Part shown: positions 18,040 through 29,400 of the stretch, one piece after another | Layout of the letters: every line of letters begins with the position of its first letter | Position numbering within the stretch: position 1 is the stretch's first letter | DNA from: Leishmania donovani | Lineage: Eukaryota > Euglenozoa > Kinetoplastea > Trypanosomatida > Trypanosomatidae | Reading direction: 5' to 3' | Length of the DNA stretch: 64,000 nt | Assembly: GCF_000227135.1 (NCBI RefSeq) | Contig: NC_018256.1 | Span: 498,821-562,820 of the forward strand | The notes under the pieces: generated by a model | The model's database searches: none | What the model was told of the DNA's origin: nothing | What the model saw: only the letters and a program-made list of their open reading frames with translations | Position numbers and translations under genes: made by a program

Positions 18040-20301
18040 CAACCTGCACGGTTTACCCTGCGCTTCCTGCAACGAGAGGCGTCGGAGGGATACCGACGGT
18101 GCGTCGAGTTGAACAGAAGGAAGACACCATGAAGGAGCGAGGAGGGTGTGTGGGCGGGGGACTCGTCGTTGGAGTCTTAGCTATCCTTCTCGTTTTATCG
18201 ACCAACTGTCGTCGCTCTCATGGCGTGCGTTGCTGTGCGAGGTTTGGAACTCTTCGTTCACGCTATGCTTTTGGATCCTCTGCCGCTTTCCTTTCCCCAC
18301 CGCAGGTGCACGTGCCTCTTGCCTTTTTTTGTCGCGTAGCACTTTCCCCACCAGAGTGTCGTGGAGGACATGCTCGTCACATGCACTCGGTGCCATCGGC
18401 CGACCAAGCGAAGAAACGTAACCAACAGACCGCAGGAAGACGTGAAAACGAAAGCAAAAGAGGTGGGCGTGCGTGACAGAGGCAAAGGAACATTTGCGCA
18501 CACGCCGGGCGGCTCTGCTTCAACAGGCGCTACTCCGTCTCCTTTCTCTGCGGCAGGGAATTTTCGCAGTTTCGATGATGAACTTGCGCCTTGCCTTTCT
18601 CAAGGGAGCGTGCCTCGACGACTTTACGAGGCGGAGGGGGAGGAAAAGGAAGCGCTTGCTCTCCTCGCGTCATTTCCCCTTGACGGTCGGCGTAGTTCTT
18701 TCACGATAACGGGCATGACGCGCTGACCCCAGCACCACTTCTACCCTCCTCTCATCTCTTTCTCTCTGCGACATCTCCATCGCTCTCACTTGCAATGCCC
18801 CTTCTCCTCCTCTTCTCCAACCATCCTTGTTTTTTCACGCACATGTTCCCCACCACATGCACACGTGCAAACTACACGCATACATCTTGCACATTAACCC
18901 TCACCTGCAGGCTACAAAACATATCACGCTCTCTATCTCTCTATTTCCCCCTCACCCGTATTATTACAGTCGCGAGACATCAAAAAACAAGCAAACAACA
19001 CGAGCGTATTGAAGCCCGCGCTGTTGTTGGTTGTTGGCTTTATTGTTGGTGTGTGCTTCTTACCTCTTCCGTCGCTTCCCGCCCCCTCTTCCTCTCTTCG
19101 TCACGTCGGCTTCTTCACTTCCGCTGTTTTTTTTTTTTCGTGTTTGTCTTCTCTGTGTGTGCTCTCTTTTTTACTTTTTGGATATTACTACTGCCGGGTC
19201 GTAACTCGTTTCACTCGCCGTCGTTGTCCTTCGCTGCACCGTGTGCTGCCGGGGCTTGGTGCCGGATTTTTACTTTCTCGACTCCCCCTTCTCTCTATCC
19301 TCGTGTCATTTCGTGTGCTGTCGTCTCGCTTCGCTTTTGGGCCGTCCACTCGCGAGTCGTGCAGTGAAACAGAGCGACAGGACGACGTACGGGGGAAAAA
19401 AGGAGGGCCGAAACACGGAGAGTCAGCCCACTACTCCGCCCGGTGCACCTGCCGCGCCGCGCCCCTCCTGCTTCTCCGCTTCTCACCACATTAGACTTTG
19501 GCGACGAAACGAGTGCGGCTAAGCCCCACCGACGCGAAGACGATTTGAAAGGGCACCTGCGCTGCCCAACGCCTCGTTTTTATTGCTCCGTGTGAGTCTT
19601 TTCAATTCCAATCGTTGCTGTTGCTTTCGCTGAGCGTTTTCGGTACGCGCGCTCTCTCTGTCTCTCCATTGGCCAGTCGGCTAACAGGCGTACAACGGAA
19701 GCGCAAAAAACAACAACAACTACCATCACCACCACCACAACGGGAAAGACAGATCCAGCACCACATCATACAAGGACATCCAGAGAGACGCGCAGTATCC
19801 CGCTCCCTTTCTTTATCTCGTCCATTTCGTCGTTCCGGTGTCCCTTCCCTCGCACGTGCCGCCTTTAAGCTCTTTATGCGCTTCCTTTTTCTTTCTTTCT
19901 TTCCTTTTTCGCTCGCGTGAAGTGGCCTGCCTCGCTTGTCTGCCGTGGACGTGCTTGCTCGTTGAGTTTTTGCCGCCTCATCGAGCATCCAAAGAGGGAA
20001 AAGAACAAAACAGACACAGCTGGGCATCCACGCGTACCCACAGACGCACCAGCGGCGAACAGAAAACAAGCTCGCTCATCTCTTCCTCTTTCTGTGTACA
20101 TGTGAGAAGCGGTGAAATAACACGGGCAAACACGCGAAACGGAGGACCCACGCGTTGCCGGTTCTTGTAAAGAGGATACAAGTCTTACTTTCTCTCCTCT
20201 CTGGCACACACACACACACACCGTCTCCGACCCACCTTTGTTTTTATTCTGCATCCTTCCCTTGAACTCTCCCGTATTCCCCCTTCTCTCTTTCTGTAGT
20301 C
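18040..20301. other. Intergenic region upstream of HSP100, no gene seen
   Basis: A 2.3-kb gap. It includes T/C-rich blocks around 18750-18960 and 19040-19340, a 12-T run ending in CG at 19127-19140, an A/C-rich stretch near 19705-19740 (caa and cca triplets), and a short CA tract near 20207-20221. Frames are low-complexity. The distal part is probably the HSP100 5' UTR, where heat-responsive elements would be sought, but none can be recognised by eye. Confidence 0.55.
20235..20299 (+). promoter_or_regulatory. Pyrimidine tract immediately before the HSP100 start
   Basis: A strong C/T tract runs from about 20237 to 20297 and ends in gtAG at 20298-20299, only two bases before the ATG. Splicing here would leave almost no 5' UTR, so a more upstream acceptor may be the main one. 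The site is reported because it sits so close to the start codon. Confidence 0.3.
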
Positions 20302-22905
20302 ATGACGACACAGCAGCCAGAATGGACGCAGGCGGCGTCGGACTTGATGGCTCGCACCGCGGCATTGGCACGCAAGAAGGCAAACGGCTACCTCGACCCC
20401 GTGCACCTCGCCTACGTCATGTTTGAAGATGAAAACAGTCTTGCCTCTCGTGTCGTGCGCAAGCTCGGGGCCGCCTCAGTGAAGGATGGACTGGAGGCGC
20501 GTGTTGACGCGATTCCCACGCAGATGCCTGCGCCCACGCAGCCGCGGCCCAACTCGGACATGATGCGTGTAATGAACACGGCGGAGCAGGAGCGTGTTGC
20601 CCTCGGTGACACCCTCATGGCCGCTGACCACTTTCTCCTGGCCCTGCACGAGAGCAAGGAGGTTGGCAGAATCCTGGATGCTGCAGGGGCTGGCAAGAAG
20701 GCGATTCGCGCCACACTGCTCGAGATGCGCAAGGGGAAAAAGATAAACTCCGACTTCCAAGACGACAACTACGAGTCGCTGAACAAGTACGCAGTTGATC
20801 TCTGCAAGCAGGCGGAGGACGGAAAGCTGGACCCGGTTATTGGTCGCGCAGACGAGATTCTGCGCACTATCCGTGTGCTGTCACGTCGCACCAAGAACAA
20901 CCCGGTGCTGATCGGGGAGCCTGGAGTGGGTAAGACCGCGATTGTGGAAGGCATTGCGCAGCAGGTGGTGCGAGGCGACGTGCCGGACACTCTCTCAGGT
21001 ATTCGCATCTTCTCACTGGACATGGGCGCGCTGATCGCCGGCGCCAAGTACCGCGGCGAGTTCGAGGAGCGCCTGAAGGCCGTGCTGAATGAGGTGAAGG
21101 AAAGCGACAATAAGATCATCCTCTTCATTGACGAGATCCACCTCGTGCTCGGCGCCGGCAAGTCCGACGGCGCGATGGACGCCGCGAATCTGCTGAAGCC
21201 GCTGCTGGCCCGTGGCGAGCTGCGCACGATCGGTGCCACGACGCTCGAGGAGTACCGCCAGTACGTGGAGAAGGACGCCGCCTTCGAGCGCCGCTTCATG
21301 CCAGTGCAGGTGAATGAGCCATCTGTCGAGGAGTGTACGAGCATCCTGCGTGGTCTGAAAGACCGCTACGAGCAGCACCACGGTGTGCAGATCACGGACA
21401 AGGCCGTTGTGGTGGCGGCGCAGTTGGCTGGCCGCTACATTACGAACCGCTTTCTGCCGGATAAGGCTATTGACCTTATTGATGAAGCGTGCGCCAACGT
21501 GCGCGTGACGTTGTCGTCGCGGCCGGCCGAAATCGACGCCCTCGAGCGCAAGAAGCGCCAGCTGGAGATCGAGGAGAAGGCGCTGCAGCGCGACAAGGAC
21601 GCATCGGCCAAGGAGCGGCTGAAAGCCGTGAAGGCGGAGATTCAGAAGGTGGAGGAGAAGCTTGGCCCACTTCTTGCCAAGTACGAGCAAGAGCGTGGCC
21701 GTATCGACGAGCTGCAGGCAACGCAGGCAAAGCTGGACGAGAAGAAGGTGAAGCTAGAGCGGGCGGAGCGGATGCGTGACATGGAGACGGCAGCAGATCT
21801 TAAATACAATGTCATCCCGATCCTCCAGGACAGGATCCGATCCCTCAAGGAGGAGATCGAGAAGCAGAAGGCGACGATGCTGCAGGGCACCGTGACTGAG
21901 ACGGACATCGCCACCGTTGTGTCGCGCTGGACCAATATCCCGGTGACAAAGCTGAGCCAGACCGAACGCGAGCGCCTGCTGCACCTGGCCGACCAACTGC
22001 ACCTCCGTGTGAAGGGCCAGGATGAGGCGGTGAGCCGTGTCGCGGAGGCTATTCTGCGCTCACGTGCGGGCCTGGCCCGCTCGGACCGGCCCACCGGCTC
22101 TTTCCTGTTTCTCGGCCCCACCGGCGTGGGCAAGACAGAGCTGTCCAAGGCCGTCGCCTCAGAGCTCTTCGACGATGCCAAGTACATGGTGCGACTGGAC
22201 ATGAGCGAGTACATGGAGCAGCACTCTGTGGCGCGGCTGATCGGCGCCCCGCCGGGGTACGTCGGCCACGAAGAAGGTGGCCAGCTGACGGAGCCGGTGC
22301 GCCGTCGCCCATACACGGTGGTGCTGCTGGATGAGGTGGAGAAGGCGCACCCGAACGTCTTCAACGTACTGCTGCAGGTGCTTGATGACGGGCGGTTGAC
22401 TGACTCGCACGGCCGAACCGTGAATTTCTGCAACACGATCATCATCATGACATCCAACTTGGGTGCGCAGTATCTGCAGAACATGGACACCTCACCGAAG
22501 GCCTACGAAGTGGCACAGACACAGGTGATGGGCGAGGTGAGGAAGTTCTTTCGCCCGGAGTTCATCAACCGACTGGATGACATCATCCTCTTCCGCTCTC
22601 TGGGCTTAAAGGAGATGACCGGCATCATCGACCTCATCACCGAGGAGCTCAATGGCCGTCTCAAGGACCAGTCCATCCGGGTTTCCCTCACAGAAGAGGC
22701 TAAGAACTACGTATTGGAGTCCGCCTTCGACGCGGATATGGGCGCTCGCCCACTACGGCGCTGGGTTGAGAAGAACATCACAACAGAGCTCAGCCGCATG
22801 ATCATCTCGCAAGAGCTGTCGCCGAACAGCACGGTGAAAGTGACTCTCAGCAGCAATCATAAAAAGCTCTCCTTCTCGGTGAAGCGGACGGCAGCGCAGA
22901 CATGA
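20302..22905 (+). CDS. HSP100: HSP100/ClpB AAA+ disaggregase
   Basis: A complete 867-residue Hsp100/ClpB ATPase, a hexameric machine that extracts polypeptides from aggregates together with Hsp70. Domains in order: Clp N-domain (about 1-150); AAA1 with Walker [10 protein letters not shown] (Lys211), pore loop [12 protein letters not shown], Walker [10 protein letters not shown] and arginine-finger segment AAFERRF; a coiled-coil middle domain (about 410-525) typical of ClpB rather than ClpA; AAA2 with Walker [10 protein letters not shown] (Lys611), pore-loop GYVGHEEGG, Walker [12 protein letters not shown], sensor-1 segment IIIMTSNLG and sensor-2 [11 protein letters not shown]. The length matches the family, and there is no mitochondrial presequence, which fits a cytosolic enzyme. 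Leishmania HSP100 is known to be heat-induced and important in the amastigote stage. An internally deleted SIDER2-like element lies 1.2 kb after the stop, probably in its 3' UTR. The gene sits between the two lipase paralogs. Confidence 0.98.
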   Translation: MTTQQPEWTQAASDLMARTAALARKKANGYLDPVHLAYVMFEDENSLASRVVRKLGAASVKDGLEARVDAIPTQMPAPTQPRPNSDMMRVMNTAEQERVALGDTLMAADHFLLALHESKEVGRILDAAGAGKKAIRATLLEMRKGKKINSDFQDDNYESLNKYAVDLCKQAEDGKLDPVIGRADEILRTIRVLSRRTKNNPVLIGEPGVGKTAIVEGIAQQVVRGDVPDTLSGIRIFSLDMGALIAGAKYRGEFEERLKAVLNEVKESDNKIILFIDEIHLVLGAGKSDGAMDAANLLKPLLARGELRTIGATTLEEYRQYVEKDAAFERRFMPVQVNEPSVEECTSILRGLKDRYEQHHGVQITDKAVVVAAQLAGRYITNRFLPDKAIDLIDEACANVRVTLSSRPAEIDALERKKRQLEIEEKALQRDKDASAKERLKAVKAEIQKVEEKLGPLLAKYEQERGRIDELQATQAKLDEKKVKLERAERMRDMETAADLKYNVIPILQDRIRSLKEEIEKQKATMLQGTVTETDIATVVSRWTNIPVTKLSQTERERLLHLADQLHLRVKGQDEAVSRVAEAILRSRAGLARSDRPTGSFLFLGPTGVGKTELSKAVASELFDDAKYMVRLDMSEYMEQHSVARLIGAPPGYVGHEEGGQLTEPVRRRPYTVVLLDEVEKAHPNVFNVLLQVLDDGRLTDSHGRTVNFCNTIIIMTSNLGAQYLQNMDTSPKAYEVAQTQVMGEVRKFFRPEFINRLDDIILFRSLGLKEMTGIIDLITEELNGRLKDQSIRVSLTEEAKNYVLESAFDADMGARPLRRWVEKNITTELSRMIISQELSPNSTVKVTLSSNHKKLSFSVKRTAAQT

Positions 22906-24100
22906 ATCGCGGCGGCGGTTGCGGACTCGGACAGCGCTGATGCTGAGAACGGCGCCGAAAGCCGGTCCGCTTCCGCCAATGGACATGGAGAGGCAAAGCG
23001 AAGGCGAGCTGAGTAGCGGCAGGCATGACCGGTGCCGCCGCCGCCGGTGTTTTTTTTTTCGTTCGGTGGTGAGTACTACCAGCGTTTCAGCTCTCTGCTC
23101 CCTCTGCCTCAGAACAGTACAGCGCCCTACCTGCCTGCGCTGACGAGGTTTCTGCTTCTGCAGTTCTTGCCCGCCTATGCGCGCGTTGGCGTTCTTCTGG
23201 CCACATCGCGTCTGTTGAGCTTCTTTTCATTGTCTGCGCGTGCGCGTTGTGTGCGCCTCTTCATGGCCCGTCCGTGATCGCGTATTTTTTTTTTTGACTT
23301 CGTTATTCTTGGGTGTGTGGGTGTGGAGTGTCCTTCCCTGCCCTCCATGGCCGCCAACTCCCTTCTCTCTCTCCCTCTCGCTTTCCCACTCGTCTTCTCA
23401 GTCTGCTTCTTTTTGTGCTCTCGTTCTCTCTCTTTCTTGAGGCCTCTCTCATGGAAGCGCAGCTGAGAGTGAGTATGTGTGGGCAGGCGATCCACTCCTC
23501 TTTTTGCGTGCATGCTGGAGAGAGGAGAGGCGCTGAGGATGGCGCGCCCCTGCAGAGGCAACCAACTCAAAACGCGGAAAAATCGAAGCGAGAACAACAA
23601 AGCCGAAAACACGTACACACACACACACACACCTATAAATGCGACGCGAATGCGCGTTGCGGCGGCGGCCGCTGTCCTCTTACCCAGCGGTCCATCCTGT
23701 GCATACTCGACGCACCTTTTCCTTTGTTTTCCCGCCCTCCTGGTCAGATGTGCGCGTGTGCGTGCATGTCTGGGTGTGCGTCTGGGATGGTGCATCCGTT
23801 TTGTAAACTCTGCTGACCGCCGGAGAAGAGGTGGGCGTGCGTGCGCAGGCTCCGGGAAGGTGCGGCGCTGCTGCTCTCGTGGATGCGGATGTTTCTTTCT
23901 TTTTCTGTGCCGTTTTGATGTTGTTGCTATTTCCTCCCCTCCCCCCATACCCACTTCTCCAGATTTGTGGTGACCTTTCGTTTATGTTGTTTTGCTGATG
24001 CGGCTCATCAGCAGTGGCGCACGGCCATGCTGTGGCGCATTGCTGGTGCGCCGCACCTTTTCGGCCTTGCCACTTTTTGTCTTCCCTCTTGGATCTCTTG

Positions 24101-24452
24101 CCATGATGACAACGAGGGGAGGGAGGGGGGGCTGCCTCAGCGCATGGTATCGTGGGGTGCCGTACTCCCACGTTCTGCGGGGAGGCTAAGCAAGCCCCCC
24201 TCCCCTCATCCCTTGCCGAATGCCGATCCGCCTCTGGTGTTGACAAGATCAAGGGCCATGCATCATGGAGAGGTGAGAGCGATGTGCCGCTACTGACGTC
24301 GGCGGCCAGGTCGTGGATGGCGCTGCGTCGGTGCAACCTGCGGCAGTGGACCGACTTGTGCCGCTTATAGGATTGCCAGAGTGGAGTTCAAGCCTTGTAT
24401 TGTGCCAGAATCGGCACACTGACAAGAGACAACAACAACAAAAAAAAACAAG
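24101..24452 (+). mobile_element. Internally deleted SIDER2-like retroposon
   Basis: This block aligns by eye with the fuller element at 41731-42329 at both ends. The 5' side matches from gatgac through gcatggtatcg and the gacgtcggcggccaggtcg / gatgtcggccttgtggtcc segment to ggatggcgctg. The 3' side matches in gccagagtggagttcaag against ggcagagtgaagctcaag and in the following cagaat...ctgacaa. About 270 bases of the middle are missing. It ends in an A-rich tail (24430-24450: caacaacaacaaaaaaaaac), as expected for a retroposon. SIDERs are degenerate remnants of ingi-type retroposons known in Leishmania 3' UTRs, where SIDER2 copies are linked to mRNA destabilisation. It has no coding capacity. 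Exact borders are uncertain. Confidence 0.6.
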
Positions 24453-26266
24453 CTTTCAATGTGCGATATTTAAGCTTGCTGTGACAGCGCCGTCGTGCGA
24501 GAGGGCCGTACAGCCACTAGCGCTTTTCTTTGGCTGTTCCCACTCTTCTGTTCTCATGGAGAGACGTTTCGTAATTCCCCCCTTCTACCTGCCTCTGTGA
24601 GGGAGACTGCTTCATATTGTTAGTGGCGGTCATGACGACGCATCTGTCGCACTGGTGTCTTCGATCCGCCCTCAACCCTGCCATCTTCTTTACTTTTCGC
24701 TGAGCCTTTACCTATCCCTTTTTGTTTTCCTCCCACCCCCAACGCTATAAAGCCGACTTTCTCCCTCTTCTTTTCGTGTGTATTTGGGCCCTTGCCAGGC
24801 GCCTCTTCATGTGTGGCGCTTATGATCATGCGGATGGACAGCAGCGACGGAGTGGGGCTGCGTGATGGTGCGCGAGAGCTCGACGACGATGATGAGTACC
24901 GACACATACCTACCCTCCCGTCTGTCACGCACAGATACGCGTAGGCGTGCGAACAAACCAAGACCAAAGAACGAGGTGAGAGCGTCAAGAGAAAAGGCGG
25001 AGGCCGGAATAGCCAAGGCCCCCTTCATCGACGCATATGTTACTTTCGGTGTAATGCGGTCCCGACAGAGCACTCCGCCGCTGCTGCAGGCCGAGCAGAT
25101 CCGCTGCATACACACAATCGCATGTGCGCTCTGGGTGCTTCCATGACCTTTGCTGTCGTTGGTCAACCACTGCGTGCCGCTCTTGCGCTGCCATGATACC
25201 ACCTCTCTCTCCTCACTTCCTTTCTTCCAAGCTGCTTATTACTGGCCTTTGCGTTCGTCTCTATCAACTTCCCCCTTTCTACCCTTCCGTTGCACCGTCC
25301 GCTGCATCGCGCCGGAGTAGCGGCTACCAGTGAGGTGGAGCACATAGAGAGAGGCTTATACCTCAGTGACCATCACCCCCTGCCGGCTCCACGACAGACG
25401 CGACCGCTTCCGCCCTCGAGCAGGACGCTGGGCGCGGCTCTCTTGGATCAAGGCATGCAGTCCACCCATGTGCGTGTGTCGCCGATGGCGCGGCATGCGT
25501 GCGAGGAAGGGACGAGCAAGGGCAGGAGGATCCTGTTAGATGCATGGTCCGATTCGACGGCAGACTGCTCGTCCTGGCCGACTCGGATGTAGCCGCAGTG
25601 CGACATAGGGGCGGGGTGAAAATAGAAAAAAAATGTTTTCGTTGCACGCCGACTGCTAGGCTTGCCGCCTCCATCAGCTCGCTCGCGAACCGCTGATCTC
25701 CCTTCCTCTTCTACCTTACTTTACACACCTTTCTTCTCTCTCCCTTCTCTCCTTCAGTTTTGGCCACCGCTGGCCGTCCCTCTGCTGTTTCGGTGGTGAT
25801 CACTGTTGCTGCCATCTCGCCTTGCGCCGAGGGTTAGTCTTTACGAAATTTCGTCATCGTCGTCAGGGTTGCACCCCCTCCATTGGTTGCGATAAGCGCT
25901 GACGAGGAAGGTGGATCGCGCGCCCCTGAGCGTTTCCGTGCGTGAGTTTAGACGTGTGGGAGCGCTAGCGTATCTTGTGGCCGCGCCCTCCCCTTCCCTT
26001 TCTCCGCTTCAGTCTCGCCTTCTTTTTACTACCTTTTTGTTTTGCTTCTGCCCATGTGCACACACCCTTTGTGACCCGTTGTGCAACCTGTGCTCCCCCT
26101 CTTCCCATTTCCCCTTGAAACGCCACACGAGAGGGGAGCATCTTGACAGGAGCTCGACGTAGACAGCCGTGGCGTTTGATACAGTTGCTATGGGGGCTCT
26201 TTCCTTTTCACTGAACCGCCTCTTACCCCCCCCCCTCTGCGCCTCTGCTGCTGATCGACACATCCT

Positions 26267-26306
26267 TTTGGCGAGAGCCTTCGTCTTTTCTTTCTCTTCT
26301 AAATAG
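26267..26306 (+). promoter_or_regulatory. Predicted polypyrimidine tract and spliced-leader acceptor for lipase gene 2
   Basis: A T/C tract (about 26279-26300) is followed by the first AG at 26305-26306, giving a 5' UTR of about 173 nt before the ATG at 26480. Confidence 0.45.
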
Positions 26307-26479
26307 TGGCCTCCCTCCTCGTGGCGCTCACACAGCTCAACTGAAGCGTGGAGCGACCGTCGTTGAACAGAACTTCAGAGCCCTAGTGCACGCGCGCTTG
26401 CCGCTCTCTCACTTCTCCGGGCCACTGCCTTCTACGGGAGCCCCTCACTCTCTTGAGTAGCAAGAGCGACGGACTCGAT

Positions 26480-29400
26480 ATGCCCTCCGTAAGTCTGCGC
26501 AGTGGCGATGCTGCAGCAAATTTAGCATCGACGCAGTCCCCCTTCGCAGGGAGACAAAGCGCCTCTTTATCCTCTCACGGCAGCGCTGAGGGCAATGACG
26601 ATGGCAGGCGATTAGCTCGCGAGTCGGCGCCGCCGCCGCCGCAGCAGCAGCAGCAGCAGAAGCAGCAACGCGCACCGAAGCCCTCCGCGCCGATCTCAAA
26701 GGGCGAATTCGTGCAGAAGGCGCGGGAGAGGGTGGACGCATCCGCCAAGGCGCGCGGCAGCCGCCCGTCTTGGAGGGAGTGTCAGCCCGAGGAAAAGCCT
26801 CGCAAGCGCCGGAAACAGCACGTGGAAAAGGAGGATAGGCAGAAGGTGGCGCTGCGGCAGTCATCGGCGCATCGTCGTCGCGTCATCCCGACCCCACCGC
26901 ACCGGCAAATTTTCCTCGTTGGCAATTACTACTGCGGCGCAGGTGTGCTTAGCGCGCAGAATCACGAGAGCTTCCTCGCTGCGTACTCGAGCGGCGGCGG
27001 TGGCGTTGGCAATGCCCGTGGCGTTGGAGGAGGGATGACGTATGCGGGTGCGTCAACCACGGTGCTGCCCAACCACGCCGGCACCGGCATGTCTGCCCCG
27101 AAAGGCATGTCGCTTCACGCTTCCCCTCCTGTCCCATCCGGCGTCCACCCCTTTAGCAACTCCTTGGATATCCTCAACATGCAGACAGGCTCGCCATCGC
27201 ACAGTCCAATGGCACAGTCGTCCACTAACGCCGCTGCTTTTGCAAACTCCCATCGTAGCCATCGCAAGCGCAGGGGCTCCGAGAAGCTGCGTGTGATGCA
27301 GCGCTTCTACGAGCCGGTGGAGCTGCAGGTGGAGTCCATCTCAGCCTTCGCGATGCGACTCACCCTTGTGCTGTGGCACGCGTGCCTTATCGCGGCTCTC
27401 GTCGTCGAAGTCATTCCGAAGGTGCAATGGTCGATGGTGAACATCTGTGGCACAGCTTACGGCGTAGATCTGCGGCACATGGACAAGTGGACGAGCCCCT
27501 GCGTGACTTCTCCGCCGACTGCAGCGGCTAACGGCACCCTCGCGACACCAGCGACGGTGTCGCTTAGGTGGGGCGGCTCGATCTTGACCCATCAGCATAG
27601 CAGTATGGTGCGCTACCGGCGCGTGGCCTTTAGTCTACCTCCGCCAACTGACCAGGCAGGTATAGTGCAGGTGTACAACGTCGTCGCCGAGAATCGCTTA
27701 TCGGGCAACGGAGTCGAGCGGGTCTCGGCGTACCCCTTGTCGATTCGCTGCGACAGGACGAAGACTCGGTGCGATGTGGCGCGTGTGCCGGAGCTCTTGC
27801 TTGGCAACACGCCCACGCTTGCGGGCGAGTTCAGCTTTACCCTGACCTTGGTGCCGGAATCGCTGGCGGCCGGGGCGGCCGGCGGCTCCGTCGGCATTGC
27901 CTACCAACGCTCTGCCTACACGGTTGCCACGATTGTGTGGCGCTACACACTGATGGTCTTTTCCCTAATTCACACGCTACGCTTTGTCGCGTACTGCAAG
28001 TACACGAGCGCCCTGTACGAGCAGAGCTGGACGCTTGTCCTGCAGGTGGCGCTACTGTGGTACATGAACCCGCTGTTCGCGCTGAACATCACGAGCTGGC
28101 CCTTATCCTCCATGCTAGCCTTCATGGAGTACCGCATCCCCACCTACTTCATGGCGGTGTCGATCGCGTACATGCTCTCCGTCATGACCGCCTCGATGAT
28201 GTGGGCCCGCCCTCTCGAAGCGAAGCCGAACGACGGCGCCTTCGCCAAGCTCAAGGCCTTACTCGCGCGGAGCCGAAACGTGTGCGACCCACCCATGTGG
28301 ACGAAGATCCTCATCTCTGTCTACATGCTCAGCATCTGTGTGCTGGACATCGTGGATGCGAGCGTGAACAAGTACATGTGGCAGCTCACCTCCAACAGCG
28401 AGGTGCGGTTCAAGCGGCTCTACTGGTTCGTCATCATCCTTCAGATTTCTGGCGGTCTCGTCTGCCTGTTGCTCCTCTTCTACCTACGCAGCTACCTCGG
28501 GAAAAAGCCGTACTTGGAAAGCCGTCCGCAGCAGCTTGCCTGCCGTGTGTTCTTGATGGTCTTCCTGTCCGCCATTGCTTACTGCGTGATTCACTGTCTC
28601 GTTTTCTTTTTGCTCTACAACCGCGGCTACCCGGCGCTGGCCTCGCAGCAGCCATTGCTGCAACTTCCGATGTTGATGGTCGCGAGCTTCTTTGTGAATA
28701 TCATGACGCTTGTCTACACCTCGCAGAGCCGCGACGAGAACGTACCCGTCAACCCGAGGGACCCACGTTGGAAACACATGGTGTGGCCCGACACGTGGTA
28801 TCGCTGGTTGGCGCGGCACGGCGGCAGCCAGTACATCTTTGTCACAGAACAGGAGGAGACGCGGTTTTACCGTCTTCAGTTTCAATTTCGACGGCGGCAG
28901 TACATGGCGAAGCAGAAACGGCTTCAGAACGCGGGCGGAGCGGTGGCGAGCTTCGTACCCACTTTGGCCGGCTCCATCGCCGCCACCACGCCGTGGGAGC
29001 GCACGCAGAACGCAATGCAGTCCAACCTGTTGCCCCCCATGCGTGAAATGCAGGGTGACGGCTGCCGTGCGACGAGCTCGCTGCAGCGCGACGGCGGCGC
29101 TCCCGTGTCGTGGCGCACCGACGTATGCGCGTCGCCGCAGCCGAGCCGCCTGGTGAGCGCGACAGACACGGACGACGACGCCGATGACGGCGGCAGCCAG
29201 CACCATGAGGAGTCACCGGTTGCGCGGGACAACAGTCGTGGCACTATCAGCCTCGTGCGCTGCGATGGTCGTTCGGGTGTGCCGGCCGCACGAGGAGCAA
29301 GCCACCTGGGCATCGAGCCGAGTCCGTCGCGACGCTTCGACGATGACAGTGGCGCTGGTGCTGCAACCACCACACTCGACATGCGGAGCAGTGGCTTTTG

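Larger units (their letters stand above)
22906..26479. other. 3.6-kb gap downstream of HSP100 (UTRs), no gene seen
   Basis: Contains a 10-T run ending in CG (23050-23061), C/T-rich tracts, a short CA tract near 23616-23631, an internally deleted SIDER2-like element (about 24101-24452), and a second GC-rich block ending in an A-rich run (about 25290-25636) that could be another old insertion. The final 250 bases should be the 5' UTR of lipase 2. No reading frame is convincing. Confidence 0.6.

Noticed and set aside
27769..29046. 425-residue open frame overlapping lipase 2 in another frame
   Set aside because: Arg/His/Ala/Leu-rich shadow of the GC-rich lipase gene, whose own frame has transmembrane helices and family signatures.
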